From Planctomycetales bacterium (lineage in GTDB: Bacteria; Planctomycetota; Planctomycetia; Planctomycetales; Planctomycetaceae), in assembly GCA_028285345.1 (NCBI GenBank), contig JANQPT010000047.1, positions 1-64,000 on the forward strand: DNA of 64,000 nucleotides. Reading direction: 5' to 3'. Shown here in pieces: positions 1-8,987 of the stretch (position 1 is its first letter; each line of letters starts with the position of its first letter). Under the pieces are notes generated by a model. The model searched no databases, was not told the DNA's origin, and saw only the letters and a list, made by a program, of their open reading frames with translations. A program made the position numbers and the translations under genes.

Positions 1-2
1 AC

Positions 3-182
3 GACAAAGCCGGCGACAGCGATCCGCTCCGCGAGCGATTGGCGGCGCGGGGCATCGATTTCATCAGCCCGCATCGCCGCAACCGCAAGAAGCGTCCCAC
101 GCAAGACGGCCGGAAAATGCGGCGGTATAAACGGCGTTACAAAGTCGAACGCACGATCGCCTGGCTGCAATATTTCCGGCGT
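3..182 (+). pseudogene. IS5-family transposase, C-terminal fragment
   Basis: The open frame entering from the left edge encodes the tail of an IS5-type DDE transposase. Visible family landmarks are the DSDPLRERL stretch, [16 protein letters not shown], and the [13 protein letters not shown] block that carries the final catalytic glutamate of the DDE triad (VERTIAWLQ). In intact relatives the protein continues for about 35-40 residues after WLQNFRR. Here similarity stops at F-R-R and the frame ends in an unrelated tail with a stop at about 219-221. The element is therefore broken at its 3' end and presumably inactive. The upstream part lies outside the window, so it may be a remnant or one end of a rearranged copy. 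Confidence 0.8.
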
Positions 183-283
183 ATGCCGCTTGCTCCGCTT
201 CTTCATAGAGAATCTCCTTGACCAATTGAGCCGCTGAGACTCTCATAACACATGGATCAGAAAATGGGGAGCATGCCACGTCG
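174..283 (-). mobile_element. IS3-type element remnant: left end plus start of orfA
   Basis: Read on the minus strand, an AAGGAG ribosome site (214-219) precedes an ATG at 206 that opens [11 protein letters not shown], the usual beginning of IS3-family OrfA (MKK-R-HTPEQI...). After this eleventh codon the reading continues into the reverse complement of the IS5 transposase end, so only the first codons of orfA survive. The stretch up to about 283 is inferred to be the left end of the element; its exact terminus and inverted repeat cannot be fixed from one copy. The IS5/IS3 junction is within 174-183. Confidence 0.5.
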
Positions 284-610
284 AAGTGGAGAGTCTAAAC
301 ATTGAGCAGGGGTGTTCCGTGGGCGAACAGCTCTGGGTAGAGCTATCACAGCCAGCTGCCCGCCCGCTGACGCGCAGATAACAACCATCATCGGCAGCAA
401 ACAGCAGATCGCCAACGAACTCCGCTTACAAGTCACCGACGGTCACTTCGCAAGCGCGAATAGATGCAAAGGACAACGGAGAGCGAGAAACGGCACAAAA
501 CCCATTCGACTTGCCTCGTACCGGCTCGGAAGTGGACCTAGCGACAAACTTCCAAGTTATTGCTGCGCAAGCACTTGCGTCAACATGCAAGTTGGCCCGC
601 GATTCAGAAG
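284..610. other. gene-free stretch between IS remnants and tRNA
   Basis: No convincing gene is seen. A 14-nt palindrome (CGCAAG-CA-CTTGCG, 566-579) lies downstream of the 3' end of the tRNA but is not followed by a T-run on the tRNA strand. The open frames here lack a ribosome site and recognisable protein character. Confidence 0.5.
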
Positions 611-684
<74 letters not shown>

Positions 685-878
685 ATCAACGGTTGGTCAG
701 TGGCCGCGTGTGGCGGCGACTGCTGTCCGTTGGGCGGCATTATGACATACATCTTCGGTCGCTGCAAGAACGACCGTGAGAACCGCTGCTCGGAATGTAA
801 AAGGATTGTGATTGACGGCGCAGCGGACGTGGCGCAAGCTATAAGCAGGCTCTCAAATCGCAGTCTTTCGGAGTGCGA

Positions 879-1358
879 ATGATGAACGAAGTGCGCCATT
901 CGACGGTTAGTTTTCGACGAGTCGCAATTTACGCGTTCGTCGCGATTGCAGTGGGGATCGGCATCGCCTGGCACGATGGTTTGCTCGGCGACCGACGGGC
1001 AGGCCCGTCGTCGAACTCGATCATGGTGATCCAGCCGTATCGCTACGGTGATACGTGGGTGTTTGACGATGAATCCGTCGGGCTCAAGCGCGAACCGTTT
1101 GTCGCCGGCGTACCGGAAATGATCGACGAGTTGGTCGCTGACGTTCCGAGAGCCGACGACGGATTTCGGCTAACGTTTTCAGCTCAGAAGTTTCCTAACT
1201 ATCAAAAAAAGCTCACCTGGACCCGTAGCGACGGGACCGGAAACTACTACCGGCTCGACGACCCGCCGCTGGAAGGCTGGATTTGCCCCGCTTTGTTTCA
1301 GTATTACTCCGAAGCGCCGCGAGAACTCTATGTCAGAGCCGACCCTGTGCAGTATTGA
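879..1358 (+). CDS. small membrane-anchored protein, DUF6717-like
   Basis: About 159 residues. The N-terminus is short and basic, followed by one hydrophobic segment (VAIYAFVAIAVGIGIAW), so the protein is probably anchored by a single helix with the rest outside the cytoplasm. The C-terminal part begins MVIQPYRYGDTWVFDDE and continues VGLKREPFVAGVPEMID, which resembles a small uncharacterised bacterial family I associate with DUF6717; its function is unknown. An ATG pair at 879/882 fits better than the GTG at 873. It is convergent with the downstream hydrolase, with only five bases between stop codons, so the two share any termination signal. Confidence 0.6.
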   Translation: MMNEVRHSTVSFRRVAIYAFVAIAVGIGIAWHDGLLGDRRAGPSSNSIMVIQPYRYGDTWVFDDESVGLKREPFVAGVPEMIDELVADVPRADDGFRLTFSAQKFPNYQKKLTWTRSDGTGNYYRLDDPPLEGWICPALFQYYSEAPRELYVRADPVQY

Positions 1359-1363
1359 CGAGG

Positions 1364-3022
1364 TCAACTCCTCACTGCCCGATTCTCCTCGCCGCGGTAG
1401 ACCGGCAGAATAATCCTCGACGGGTGCGCCTTTGAAAGGTGCAACGTATTGGTCGCGGGGCGCGTTTCATCGTCGGCGCGAAACGATTTACCGGTATTCG
1501 GATTGGGATCGAATCGCGGGGCATTCGACGATGAGACGGCGATGCGGATTCTGTGGCCGCGGTTGAAGATCAGCGACGTGCTCCACAGATCGACGGTCAG
1601 CTCGTAGACCTCTCCCGGTTTCAGGAAATCCTCGCGTTCAAACCCCAGCCGATGACGGGCACGCAGGATGCCGTCGGTGACCAGCATCGAACGGCCGTCG
1701 GGATAGACGTCGCTCAGCTTCACCGTGAAATCCGTGTCGGGACAGTCGGAGGAGACATACAGTTTCGCCGTGATCCGTCCGGTGACTTCCAAAGGTTCGG
1801 TCAGAGTTTCGGTTGTGAATAGCAATACGTCGTCTCGCCCTTCAATGCTCCTCTGGTCCATGGGACCTTTCGGCAGCACGAGATTCTGCCCGCCCACGGT
1901 CGGGACAGGACTCTTCGGATCGTATTGATACGTCCGTTTCCCATCCGCAGCCGGCTCTGATCGCGCGAGGTTACCATCTTCATGGAAGTAGAAATCGGTC
2001 GGAGTCGACGGTGGAGGCCAATTGTCGGCCGCCCGCCAGTAGTTGCCGGGTGCTTGTTTGTCTTCCGGATCGCCCATTACGTAATAATGCACCGGCTTGT
2101 CGTGAGCGACTCCATTCTCCTTTCCTTTCAGCCAGTGGTTGAAAAACCGAAACGCATCCCCGGCCTGCGGGGCGTTGGGAATGGCTGAATTCTCCGGATA
2201 GGTCAACTCGTTGAATCCACCGTGGGCATATGGACCGACGATTAGGCGGCAATTGCCCCGAGCCCTTTCGCCGCCGCGATTGTGAATTGTGGTGAAGGAA
2301 TTGAGCGTCCCTTGGAGAAAAATGTCATACCAACCGCCGAAAAAGACGCCCGGCGCGTTCACATCCGGCGCCCGGGCTTCGGGGTTGAGTTCGACCCAGA
2401 ATTCGTCGTAGTTGGGATGGGCAACGAACGTTTCCAGCGATTTAGGATCAAACTTGTTGTTCTTGAGCCAAGTCTCCATCAGCGACTTGCGGAGCACGCC
2501 CCCCTGATAGGCTCCTTGCGAGTACATATTTGAAAACGCGACCATCACCCACTGTGCCTTGAGTGATTTCGGCGCATTTACCGCGAGCATGTTTTGTGTG
2601 ATGCCCAATGCGGAGCCGCCCCATGTCGCAATATTTCCGTCGCACCAGGACTGCTCGGTGATCCAATTCAGCGAGTCATGCCCGTCGCGGTTCTTGCTCC
2701 AGCCGCCGTGATGAAACACGACCGCGTCATTCCCTTCGGAATCAACACGCCCGCGCATGTCCTGCGACACCAGAACGTAGCCGTTGCTGCAAATTCCCTG
2801 CGCTGCGGCCTCGCCGAATTTCCCGTAGGGACCGCGGGCTAAAATGACCGGCATCGGCTGCTGTTGGTCCGCCGGGCGAAACACGACCGTCGACAACCGC
2901 ACGCCGTCACGCATCGGCACCATGTGTAGTGACTTCTGCAGCTTCTGCTTCGCACTGGCCGGCGCGGCAGATGCAAAGTGCACGGCCAACAGCAAGAATA
3001 ACACGACTATTCGGCGTCGCAC
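1364..3022 (-). CDS. secreted CocE/NonD-family hydrolase (S15-like)
   Basis: 552 residues if translation starts at the GTG at 3022, which has a GAGGAGAA ribosome site just upstream and opens directly into a signal peptide (MRRRIVVLFLLLAVHFASAAPASA). The fold is that of the X-Pro dipeptidyl peptidase/cocaine esterase family: the N-terminal segment carries MVPMRDGVRLSTVVFRP, the oxyanion-side stretch ARGPYGK, and the nucleophile elbow GGSALG with Ser137. Candidate acid and histidine residues follow, the histidine in GPYAHGGF. A C-terminal jelly-roll typical of S15/CocE contains DTDFTVKLSDVYPDGRS. It probably hydrolyses acyl, ester or N-terminal peptide substrates outside the cytoplasm; the natural substrate cannot be read from sequence. 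It is divergent from hemQ. Confidence 0.85.
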   Translation of the reverse strand: MRRRIVVLFLLLAVHFASAAPASAKQKLQKSLHMVPMRDGVRLSTVVFRPADQQQPMPVILARGPYGKFGEAAAQGICSNGYVLVSQDMRGRVDSEGNDAVVFHHGGWSKNRDGHDSLNWITEQSWCDGNIATWGGSALGITQNMLAVNAPKSLKAQWVMVAFSNMYSQGAYQGGVLRKSLMETWLKNNKFDPKSLETFVAHPNYDEFWVELNPEARAPDVNAPGVFFGGWYDIFLQGTLNSFTTIHNRGGERARGNCRLIVGPYAHGGFNELTYPENSAIPNAPQAGDAFRFFNHWLKGKENGVAHDKPVHYYVMGDPEDKQAPGNYWRAADNWPPPSTPTDFYFHEDGNLARSEPAADGKRTYQYDPKSPVPTVGGQNLVLPKGPMDQRSIEGRDDVLLFTTETLTEPLEVTGRITAKLYVSSDCPDTDFTVKLSDVYPDGRSMLVTDGILRARHRLGFEREDFLKPGEVYELTVDLWSTSLIFNRGHRIRIAVSSSNAPRFDPNPNTGKSFRADDETRPATNTLHLSKAHPSRIILPVYRGEENRAVRS

Positions 3023-3235
3023 GATTTCTCCTCGATCAGATAACTGTTCTCTCGTTCCGAAACACAACACCATCATACCAGCGATTCCAGCCATTCCAAA
3101 CGCGCCACTGCCGGACGTACCGTCTCGGCTGACGACATTGGCATCCCGCTCAGTTGCTGAGTCATCACGCGGCTCCTAGAATGTTGGCGCTCATACTATT
3201 TCCGAGTTCGAATCCTTTATTGTGAAACAAGCACC

Positions 3236-4081
3236 GTGAATCGCCCCGCACATCCCGGCGCTGCGCCGCAGCCCGAACCGACCATTCTGATGACCGACGG
3301 CTGGCATTGCCTGCATTTGTACTACCAGATCGACCAATCCGCGCTGGAGATGCTTGACGAGGTCGAGCGCGAAGAGGGGCGGCGGGAACTGGCCGAGATC
3401 CTCGATCCTGATCGCGAGGGGACGCCGACGCGGTTGGTGACCTCGGTCGTCTCGGGGCACAAAGCGGATCTGGCGCTGATGCTGCTCGATCCTAACCCGC
3501 TGGTGATCGACGTGATTCAACAGCAGATCCGCAACTCGACGTTTGGTTCGGCACTGGAACCTGCGTATTCATTTGTGTCGATCACAGAAGTCTCGGAGTA
3601 CGTTCCGACACTGGAGCAATACGGCGCGCGGCTGGTGGCCGAGGGGACGCCGGCCGACAGCCCCGAATATGCGGCGAAGCTCAAAGCGTACGAACAGCGC
3701 GAGGTCGGAATGCGGAAACAACGGCTATTTCCCGAAGTTCCGCCCTGGCCGGTGATGTCGTTTTACCCGATGAACAAAATTCGCGATCCGCAGGCCAACT
3801 GGTACACGACCCCATTCAGCAAGCGGATGGAGATGATGACCGAGCATGGCCGCAGCGGCATGATGTTTGCCGGCAAGGTCACGCAGTTGATCACCGCTTC
3901 GACCGGTTTGGACGATTACGAATGGGGCGTCACGCTCTGGGGCCGCTCGCCGGAATTCATCAAGGAAATCGTCTACACGATGCGATTTGACGAGGCCTCC
4001 GCCAAATACGCCGAATTCGGCCCGTTCTACATCAGCTACGTGATGCCGCCGGAAGAGGCGATCGGGCATCTGTTACTCTAA
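3236..4081 (+). CDS. hemQ: chlorite-dismutase-family haem protein, HemQ/ChdC-like coproheme decarboxylase
   Basis: 281 residues from a GTG at 3236. It belongs to the chlorite dismutase superfamily and matches the HemQ (coproheme decarboxylase) branch rather than true chlorite dismutases. FYPMNKIR holds the tyrosine (Y177) equivalent to the catalytic Tyr of HemQ. MMTEHGRSG holds the proximal haem ligand His204. The GVTLWG strand is also conserved. HemQ converts coproheme III to haem b using peroxide, the last step of the coproporphyrin-dependent haem route. It lies a few kilobases from a multihaem cytochrome and a cytochrome c assembly gene, which supports a haem role. No strong ribosome site precedes the GTG; an in-frame ATG at residue 19 is an alternative start. 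Confidence 0.88.
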   Translation: MNRPAHPGAAPQPEPTILMTDGWHCLHLYYQIDQSALEMLDEVEREEGRRELAEILDPDREGTPTRLVTSVVSGHKADLALMLLDPNPLVIDVIQQQIRNSTFGSALEPAYSFVSITEVSEYVPTLEQYGARLVAEGTPADSPEYAAKLKAYEQREVGMRKQRLFPEVPPWPVMSFYPMNKIRDPQANWYTTPFSKRMEMMTEHGRSGMMFAGKVTQLITASTGLDDYEWGVTLWGRSPEFIKEIVYTMRFDEASAKYAEFGPFYISYVMPPEEAIGHLLL

Positions 4082-4104
4082 AACAAGCGAGTGGCGCGTG
4101 GCCG

Positions 4105-4136
4105 CGAATGCGCAGCATTCGGGGTGCCGCAGGCAC
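4105..4136. repeat. double mini-hairpin between convergent genes
   Basis: Two adjacent perfect hairpins, each with a GCA loop: CGAATGC-GCA-GCATTCG (4105-4121) and GTGCC-GCA-GGCAC (4124-4136). They sit between the convergent hemQ and GxGYxYP genes and could act as a bidirectional terminator or be copies of a dispersed intergenic repeat. No T-run follows. Confidence 0.6.
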
Positions 4137-4228
4137 AAGAGGCCGCAATTTCAACGTCCCCTAGCCTTTAACAGTTCAAGCGGTAACTGCAGCCTCTTGC
4201 ATGCATTGACCGTCAGGCGAATCTTGGC

Positions 4229-6625
4229 TTAGCGCGACTTCGGCCGGCTCATTACAACGCTTGCGATGTCGAGCGGAATACCCGGGTTAATCAGCCGAAA
4301 ATTCGCCCCGCTATTTTGCCGCGCCGCGAAACGGGCATTGGGCAGCGTGAAGTTGACAGTGACCCACTTGCCGCTGCCTGTAAGTTCGACCGGCTGAGCG
4401 GCGGTGTAGGCGCCGTCTAACGCGCCCGCTTTATTGTGCGAATCGTACTCCAACACCAACCGCCCAGCGGCGCCGTCGAAGAGCGTCAGCGCGACTTCGA
4501 AATCTGCGGCAGGCTCTTGCGGCAAATCATGAGCGAAGCCGGGATCGGTCGCGAAGTAAAGGTAGCGATTCCGCCCCGCCTCTTGTCGAACCACCGATTT
4601 GCCATGATGTTCAGCGATTTGAAACGGTCCATCGGCGGCGGCAACGGGCCACAAGCCTTTTTCCGTGTCGGGCGGAGTAAAGCTGATTTCCGCTGCTCCG
4701 GCGTAGGGACTCTTGGGTAAGAGCCCGCGTACCTTATTTGTCTCGTGCTGCTTGAGCAATGCAAAAAACGTATACGGATCGACGAAGCGAAGCCGATCCC
4801 CTTTCGGCCGATCGGCGGCGGCCCGCATTGTCTGTTGGTGCCACGTGGGCGATTTGAGGATTGTGCGGACGTAAGAGAACTCCGGCCCGCGCCGTCCGAC
4901 CATCTCCGCGATCTGTTTGCCGGCCGATTGCGGCGAGCCGCCCAGATCGGTTTTCATCCGCGAATACGGCATCGGTCCGTTCAAGCCTTGTCGCGGAATC
5001 TTTTGACCCACGATGCCGTCCGGCGAGAATTGGGCGTAAGCGTCGAGTCCTCGTTTTTCCATTCCCGGCGCATGCCCATCGATGATGAAGCCCGTGATTG
5101 AGAGGTCGTACTTTTTATAATACGCGCGGTTATGATCAACCCATGCCTGCCAGCCGTCGGGGATTTCCGGGTCAAGTCGGGGTGCCGTTAGCATGCCGGG
5201 ATTGAGGTAGCCCGCACCGTTGTCGCCCGAGACGAACCAATCGTTCTCCGTCGCATGTGTGCGGACGTAGTGCATCACGTGCGGGGCGCGGCGATCGAGA
5301 TTGGCGTTGAAGGCCCAGCCGCAGGGAATCTTTCCGCGTGCGCGATCGCTCCACCACCGGGGCACATGGTGCGCGAACCATGCGGCGGAGTCGTAGTCGC
5401 CCATGTAAAAGCAAACGTAGCTGTGCGGCGCAACGCGGCCGTCGGCTTGAATCAACTTGCGCCCTTTCAGCGAATCAAGCGTGGGGCGGGAGTGTTGTTT
5501 GTACTCTGCTTTAAGCGGAAAGTGCTGATAGAACGATGCATTCGTCATGCCGGAAAAACCGAGTGCGTCGGCGTCCATCATGCCGTTGTAGGCGGAGATC
5601 ACCCGCCCATACTGCCACTCCGAGTCGACGCCCCCATGTTTTGAACCCGCGCGGCCGTGATTGGTGTACTTCCACGCCCAAGGGACGAAGCCGCCGATGT
5701 GGAAGATCTGGCCGCCGGCGCGGCGGTGCATCGATTTCATCAACGCTTGTAGCGTCCGCAAATCGGTTCCCGGCCGTTGCTGTGGGTCGTCGACCGGCGA
5801 CTCTTCGGGCCACATGTGCAGATCGAAGAAGAACGCTTTTTCCGCAATGAAGAAATCGTGATTGGTCAGCGTGCAATTGGGGAGCGATGCCTGTGTCGGG
5901 CCGGTCAGCCAGTAGGAATCGATGTAGTAGGCCATGTACTCAGCCGAGGCGCGGCCGCTGTCGAGATAGCGCTGTTTCGCCCACAAATAGGCGTCGCACT
6001 TCGCGGATCCGCTTGAGCTGAACTTCGTGCCGCGAACCGTGACCGAAGTGCCCGGCGCGTGTTTGCCAGTGAACAACGCGCCGCCGCCGGGCTGATACAG
6101 GTCGACACGGTCTTCGACGAACGGGAGATCGCTGTTAAGCACCACGCCGTACACCGATTCCCGGCGCGGATCGAAGCGCAGGCAAACTCGGTCCTCGATT
6201 CCGGCAATTGTCGACGCAAGATTCGACGACGCGCGCAGACTGTCGTTGTAGACGACCACACCGGAAATGTGCTGCGAGAAGGTCTGCAACAACTGTGGCA
6301 ACGATTCTAACTTCACGACCGGCCGATTCGTCAGCCAACCGGACTCTCCTCGCAGATAGTCCCACCAGAAATCGTCCGGGTGAGGCTCAAAGCGGACGAA
6401 CAGATTTGCCCGCTCGCGATTGACGATCCCCTGCAGCGATGAAACGAGGTGCAGCGTATCCCACGCGGTCCGTGCTTGGAGTGGATCGCGGAGATCCAAT
6501 CGGTGCAGGTGCGTCGCATCATACACGTAGACAGGATCAGACGATTGCTCCGCTTCGGCGATTTGCGGCAGCTGCAAACAGGCAATCGCCAATAGCAAGC
6601 ACAAGGCAATTTTTGCAGAATCCAT
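4229..6625 (-). CDS. secreted GxGYxYP-family protein
   Basis: 798 residues from the ATG at 6625, which is preceded by a G-rich ribosome site and followed by a signal peptide (MDSAKIALCLLLAIACLQLPQIAEA). The longer open frame would overlap the upstream cytochrome gene by more than 200 bases and is rejected. The N-terminal region (VYVYDATHLHRLDLRDP..., then LQGIVNRERANLFVRF) and the core motif DNGAGYLNPG match GxGYxYP proteins, which are thought to be carbohydrate-active enzymes of unproven activity. The last ~150 residues look like a beta-sandwich (RLVLEYDSHNK, GSGKWVTVNFTLP) typical of carbohydrate-binding modules. The gene starts eight bases after the cytochrome stop codon, so the two are probably co-transcribed. 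Confidence 0.8.
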   Translation of the reverse strand: MDSAKIALCLLLAIACLQLPQIAEAEQSSDPVYVYDATHLHRLDLRDPLQARTAWDTLHLVSSLQGIVNRERANLFVRFEPHPDDFWWDYLRGESGWLTNRPVVKLESLPQLLQTFSQHISGVVVYNDSLRASSNLASTIAGIEDRVCLRFDPRRESVYGVVLNSDLPFVEDRVDLYQPGGGALFTGKHAPGTSVTVRGTKFSSSGSAKCDAYLWAKQRYLDSGRASAEYMAYYIDSYWLTGPTQASLPNCTLTNHDFFIAEKAFFFDLHMWPEESPVDDPQQRPGTDLRTLQALMKSMHRRAGGQIFHIGGFVPWAWKYTNHGRAGSKHGGVDSEWQYGRVISAYNGMMDADALGFSGMTNASFYQHFPLKAEYKQHSRPTLDSLKGRKLIQADGRVAPHSYVCFYMGDYDSAAWFAHHVPRWWSDRARGKIPCGWAFNANLDRRAPHVMHYVRTHATENDWFVSGDNGAGYLNPGMLTAPRLDPEIPDGWQAWVDHNRAYYKKYDLSITGFIIDGHAPGMEKRGLDAYAQFSPDGIVGQKIPRQGLNGPMPYSRMKTDLGGSPQSAGKQIAEMVGRRGPEFSYVRTILKSPTWHQQTMRAAADRPKGDRLRFVDPYTFFALLKQHETNKVRGLLPKSPYAGAAEISFTPPDTEKGLWPVAAADGPFQIAEHHGKSVVRQEAGRNRYLYFATDPGFAHDLPQEPAADFEVALTLFDGAAGRLVLEYDSHNKAGALDGAYTAAQPVELTGSGKWVTVNFTLPNARFAARQNSGANFRLINPGIPLDIASVVMSRPKSR

Positions 6626-6633
6626 ACACCCCC

Positions 6634-8859
6634 TCAGCGCCCGTCTTCGCCGGGTTGATCTTTCGTCGAATCCCGCTTCGATTGGGCGGCCTGTTGCAGT
6701 ATCTGATCCTTTAGCCGACGATAGCCAAGATTGTCGGGCTGGATCTTGACCAATCGTTCTGCGGCATCGCAAGCTTTCTGCCAATTCTGCATTTTCTGAT
6801 GGAGCAAAGTCAGCGCCATCAAGAAGTCGGGCACAGTCGGGTCCAGAAAGCAAGCGCGTTCCAATGCGACGGCCGCTTGTTCTTCGCGGCCCAATAGGTA
6901 ATTGACCAATCCCAAGCGGTAGTGAATCGTGGCGTTGTTCGGGAGCAACTTGGCATCACGGGCGAGAATCTCGGCTTCTTCTTCGCGCAGTTTGCGGACT
7001 TGCTCAGTATCGCCGCTCGGTTCCAACAGTCCTGCCAAGTTGGAACGTGGACCGGCAATGTTCGGTTCCAGGCGAATCGCCGTGCGATACTCGTCAATCG
7101 CCTCGTCCAGTTCTCCTTGATTGGTGTGCAGTAACCCCAAGTTCAAGTGCACACCCGATTGATCGTTATCGGCGAGCAGGCCTTCCTTGTACTCCGCAAG
7201 AGCTCGCTTGAGATTCTGCGCGTCCTGCGATGTGAAGAATTGTGCCGGTACGACCGATAGCAGCCGCGCCGCATTGACACGCACCACTCGCGACGGATCT
7301 TCGAGTAGCGGCGCCAGCAACCGCATCGTCGTTTGCGCATCGTCGGGGGATTGCGGCCGCCAACCTTCATACCGTCGTAGCGCCGCCGCCCGCACGAGTG
7401 GATCGCGGTCTTTGAGCGCTTCTTCCACTGCCTGACGGCTCTTGGCCGTGTTGTATCGCGTCGCCAGCAACGACACCGCGGTCGCCCGCACGATCGGTCC
7501 TTCTTTGCGGTTTTGTGAGAGATGAATCAATTCATCAACGGCGCCCGGGTTGCTCTTGCGGCCCGCATCGAGAATCTCACCGTAGTGCGGATCCTGCCGA
7601 CGCTTGGGGCCGTACCATTCCACGATCTTGTCCGCCGCCCACTGTGGCGTCTCATTCTCTTTCGTATGACAACCGTTGCAGGCGTTGGGTGTGCCGATGG
7701 AGACGGTCAGGTCGGGACGCGGAACGCGCAAGCTGTGATCGCGCCGCGGATCGACCACCATGAAGTTCTTAGCGGGCATGTGACACTCCACACAGGATGC
7801 CCCCTTGGTGCCCACTGCATGGTGGTGATGGACCGGGCCGTCATACTTGGCGGGCAGGTGGCACTGCGTGCAGAGCTTGTTGCCCTCGAATTTCAGCTTG
7901 GTCGAATGTGGATCATGGCAGTCGGTGCAGCGGACCCCTTCGCGAAACATCAAGCTTTGCAGGAATGACCCGTAGACATAGACCTCTTCATCGATCTGCC
8001 CGTCGGCGTGATACAAGTGGTCTTCGAGCAGCGACAGATTGTAGTGATCCAAGAATCGGTCGCCCGGCTGAAATCCCGGATGCACGTGTCGCCGGTGTGA
8101 ATGGCAGGGGGCACAGGTCTCCAATTGCGTCCGCGAATTGGCGTCCTTGAGATTCGGCAAACCGTATCCGTAACGGCGGTCCCAAAACAGCGACTTCGAC
8201 TCGGCCAATTCCACGTGTAGGCTGCCGGGGCCGTGACACGCCTCGCAACTGACGTCCATCTCTTCGAACGACCAGTGGTGTGTGTCTGTCTTGAGGTCGT
8301 AGTTCTTGGCAAAATTCGTCGAGTGGCAATCGGCGCACATGTGATTCCAATTTTGCGCCGACCCGGTCCAATGCAAAGGATCACCGGGACCGTACGGAGC
8401 GTCCGGATTGGCGTAGAACCACTCTTTCTTCTCTGTGTCCCAAGTAACCGGCAGCACCTGGAGTTTGCCCCGCTCCAACTCCGCGAGATATTGCTGAAGC
8501 GGGTGGTAGCCGAAAACGTATTTGACCTGATACTCCTCGGTCTCGCCGTCGGGACCCTGCGTTTCGACGAAGAACTCGTCCCCCCGGCGACTCATCTTTG
8601 ACGTCACCCCGTGATGCTCCAGTTGTGTGCCGCCAAAATCGCCCAGCACAAACTCCGGCGTGGCGAGGTCCATGGCCAGGTCGTGGTCGGAACCCTTCCA
8701 CTTTTCGTACTCGGCAACGTGACATTGCATACACTTTTGACCACCGACGTAGGTTGCCGTGCGGCCTTCCGGCAGCGTAATCCACCAATCGAGCGCAGCC
8801 CACGCCGCCGGCGGTGCGACGATGAGCAGAACTACGAGGATGCGCTTCAGTCGTTTCAT
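6634..8859 (-). CDS. octaheme c-type cytochrome with HEAT and TPR repeats
   Basis: 741 residues with an N-terminal signal/anchor (ILVVLLIVAPPAAWAALDWW). Eight CXXCH haem-binding motifs are visible, starting at residues 43, 175, 205, 249, 311, 330, 356 and 394. After the haem domain comes a HEAT-like region (about 405-560: ATAVSLLATRYNT, VRAAALRRYEGW, VVRVNAARLLS), then TPR units (about 565-730: GVHLNLGLLHTNQGELDEAI, IHYRLGLVNYLLGREEQA). The layout resembles planctomycete proteins annotated as multihaem cytochrome c/TPR proteins. It should be exported and loaded with haem by the System II machinery encoded just upstream (8988-13001). An electron-transfer role is likely; the redox partner is unknown. 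No lone catalytic motif points to nitrite or hydroxylamine chemistry. Confidence 0.9.
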   Translation of the reverse strand: MKRLKRILVVLLIVAPPAAWAALDWWITLPEGRTATYVGGQKCMQCHVAEYEKWKGSDHDLAMDLATPEFVLGDFGGTQLEHHGVTSKMSRRGDEFFVETQGPDGETEEYQVKYVFGYHPLQQYLAELERGKLQVLPVTWDTEKKEWFYANPDAPYGPGDPLHWTGSAQNWNHMCADCHSTNFAKNYDLKTDTHHWSFEEMDVSCEACHGPGSLHVELAESKSLFWDRRYGYGLPNLKDANSRTQLETCAPCHSHRRHVHPGFQPGDRFLDHYNLSLLEDHLYHADGQIDEEVYVYGSFLQSLMFREGVRCTDCHDPHSTKLKFEGNKLCTQCHLPAKYDGPVHHHHAVGTKGASCVECHMPAKNFMVVDPRRDHSLRVPRPDLTVSIGTPNACNGCHTKENETPQWAADKIVEWYGPKRRQDPHYGEILDAGRKSNPGAVDELIHLSQNRKEGPIVRATAVSLLATRYNTAKSRQAVEEALKDRDPLVRAAALRRYEGWRPQSPDDAQTTMRLLAPLLEDPSRVVRVNAARLLSVVPAQFFTSQDAQNLKRALAEYKEGLLADNDQSGVHLNLGLLHTNQGELDEAIDEYRTAIRLEPNIAGPRSNLAGLLEPSGDTEQVRKLREEEAEILARDAKLLPNNATIHYRLGLVNYLLGREEQAAVALERACFLDPTVPDFLMALTLLHQKMQNWQKACDAAERLVKIQPDNLGYRRLKDQILQQAAQSKRDSTKDQPGEDGR

Positions 8860-8987
8860 ACAACCGGCAAAGACAACGGAGATGACGTGTGAGACAGGGG
8901 ACTAGAAATGCTGGACGCCATCATTGATTGTGGACGGTCAGCGAAGCAGCGACAAGCGACAAAGCGGAATTCCGGCTGTCAAACCGC

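Noticed and set aside
566-579. Terminator for tRNA-Arg
   Set aside because: A 6-bp palindrome about 30 bases past the tRNA end, but no T-run on that strand; too weak to call.
6626-6853. N-terminal extension of the GxGYxYP protein
   Set aside because: It would overlap the cytochrome gene by about 220 bases and place the signal peptide internally; the ATG at 6625 explains both.
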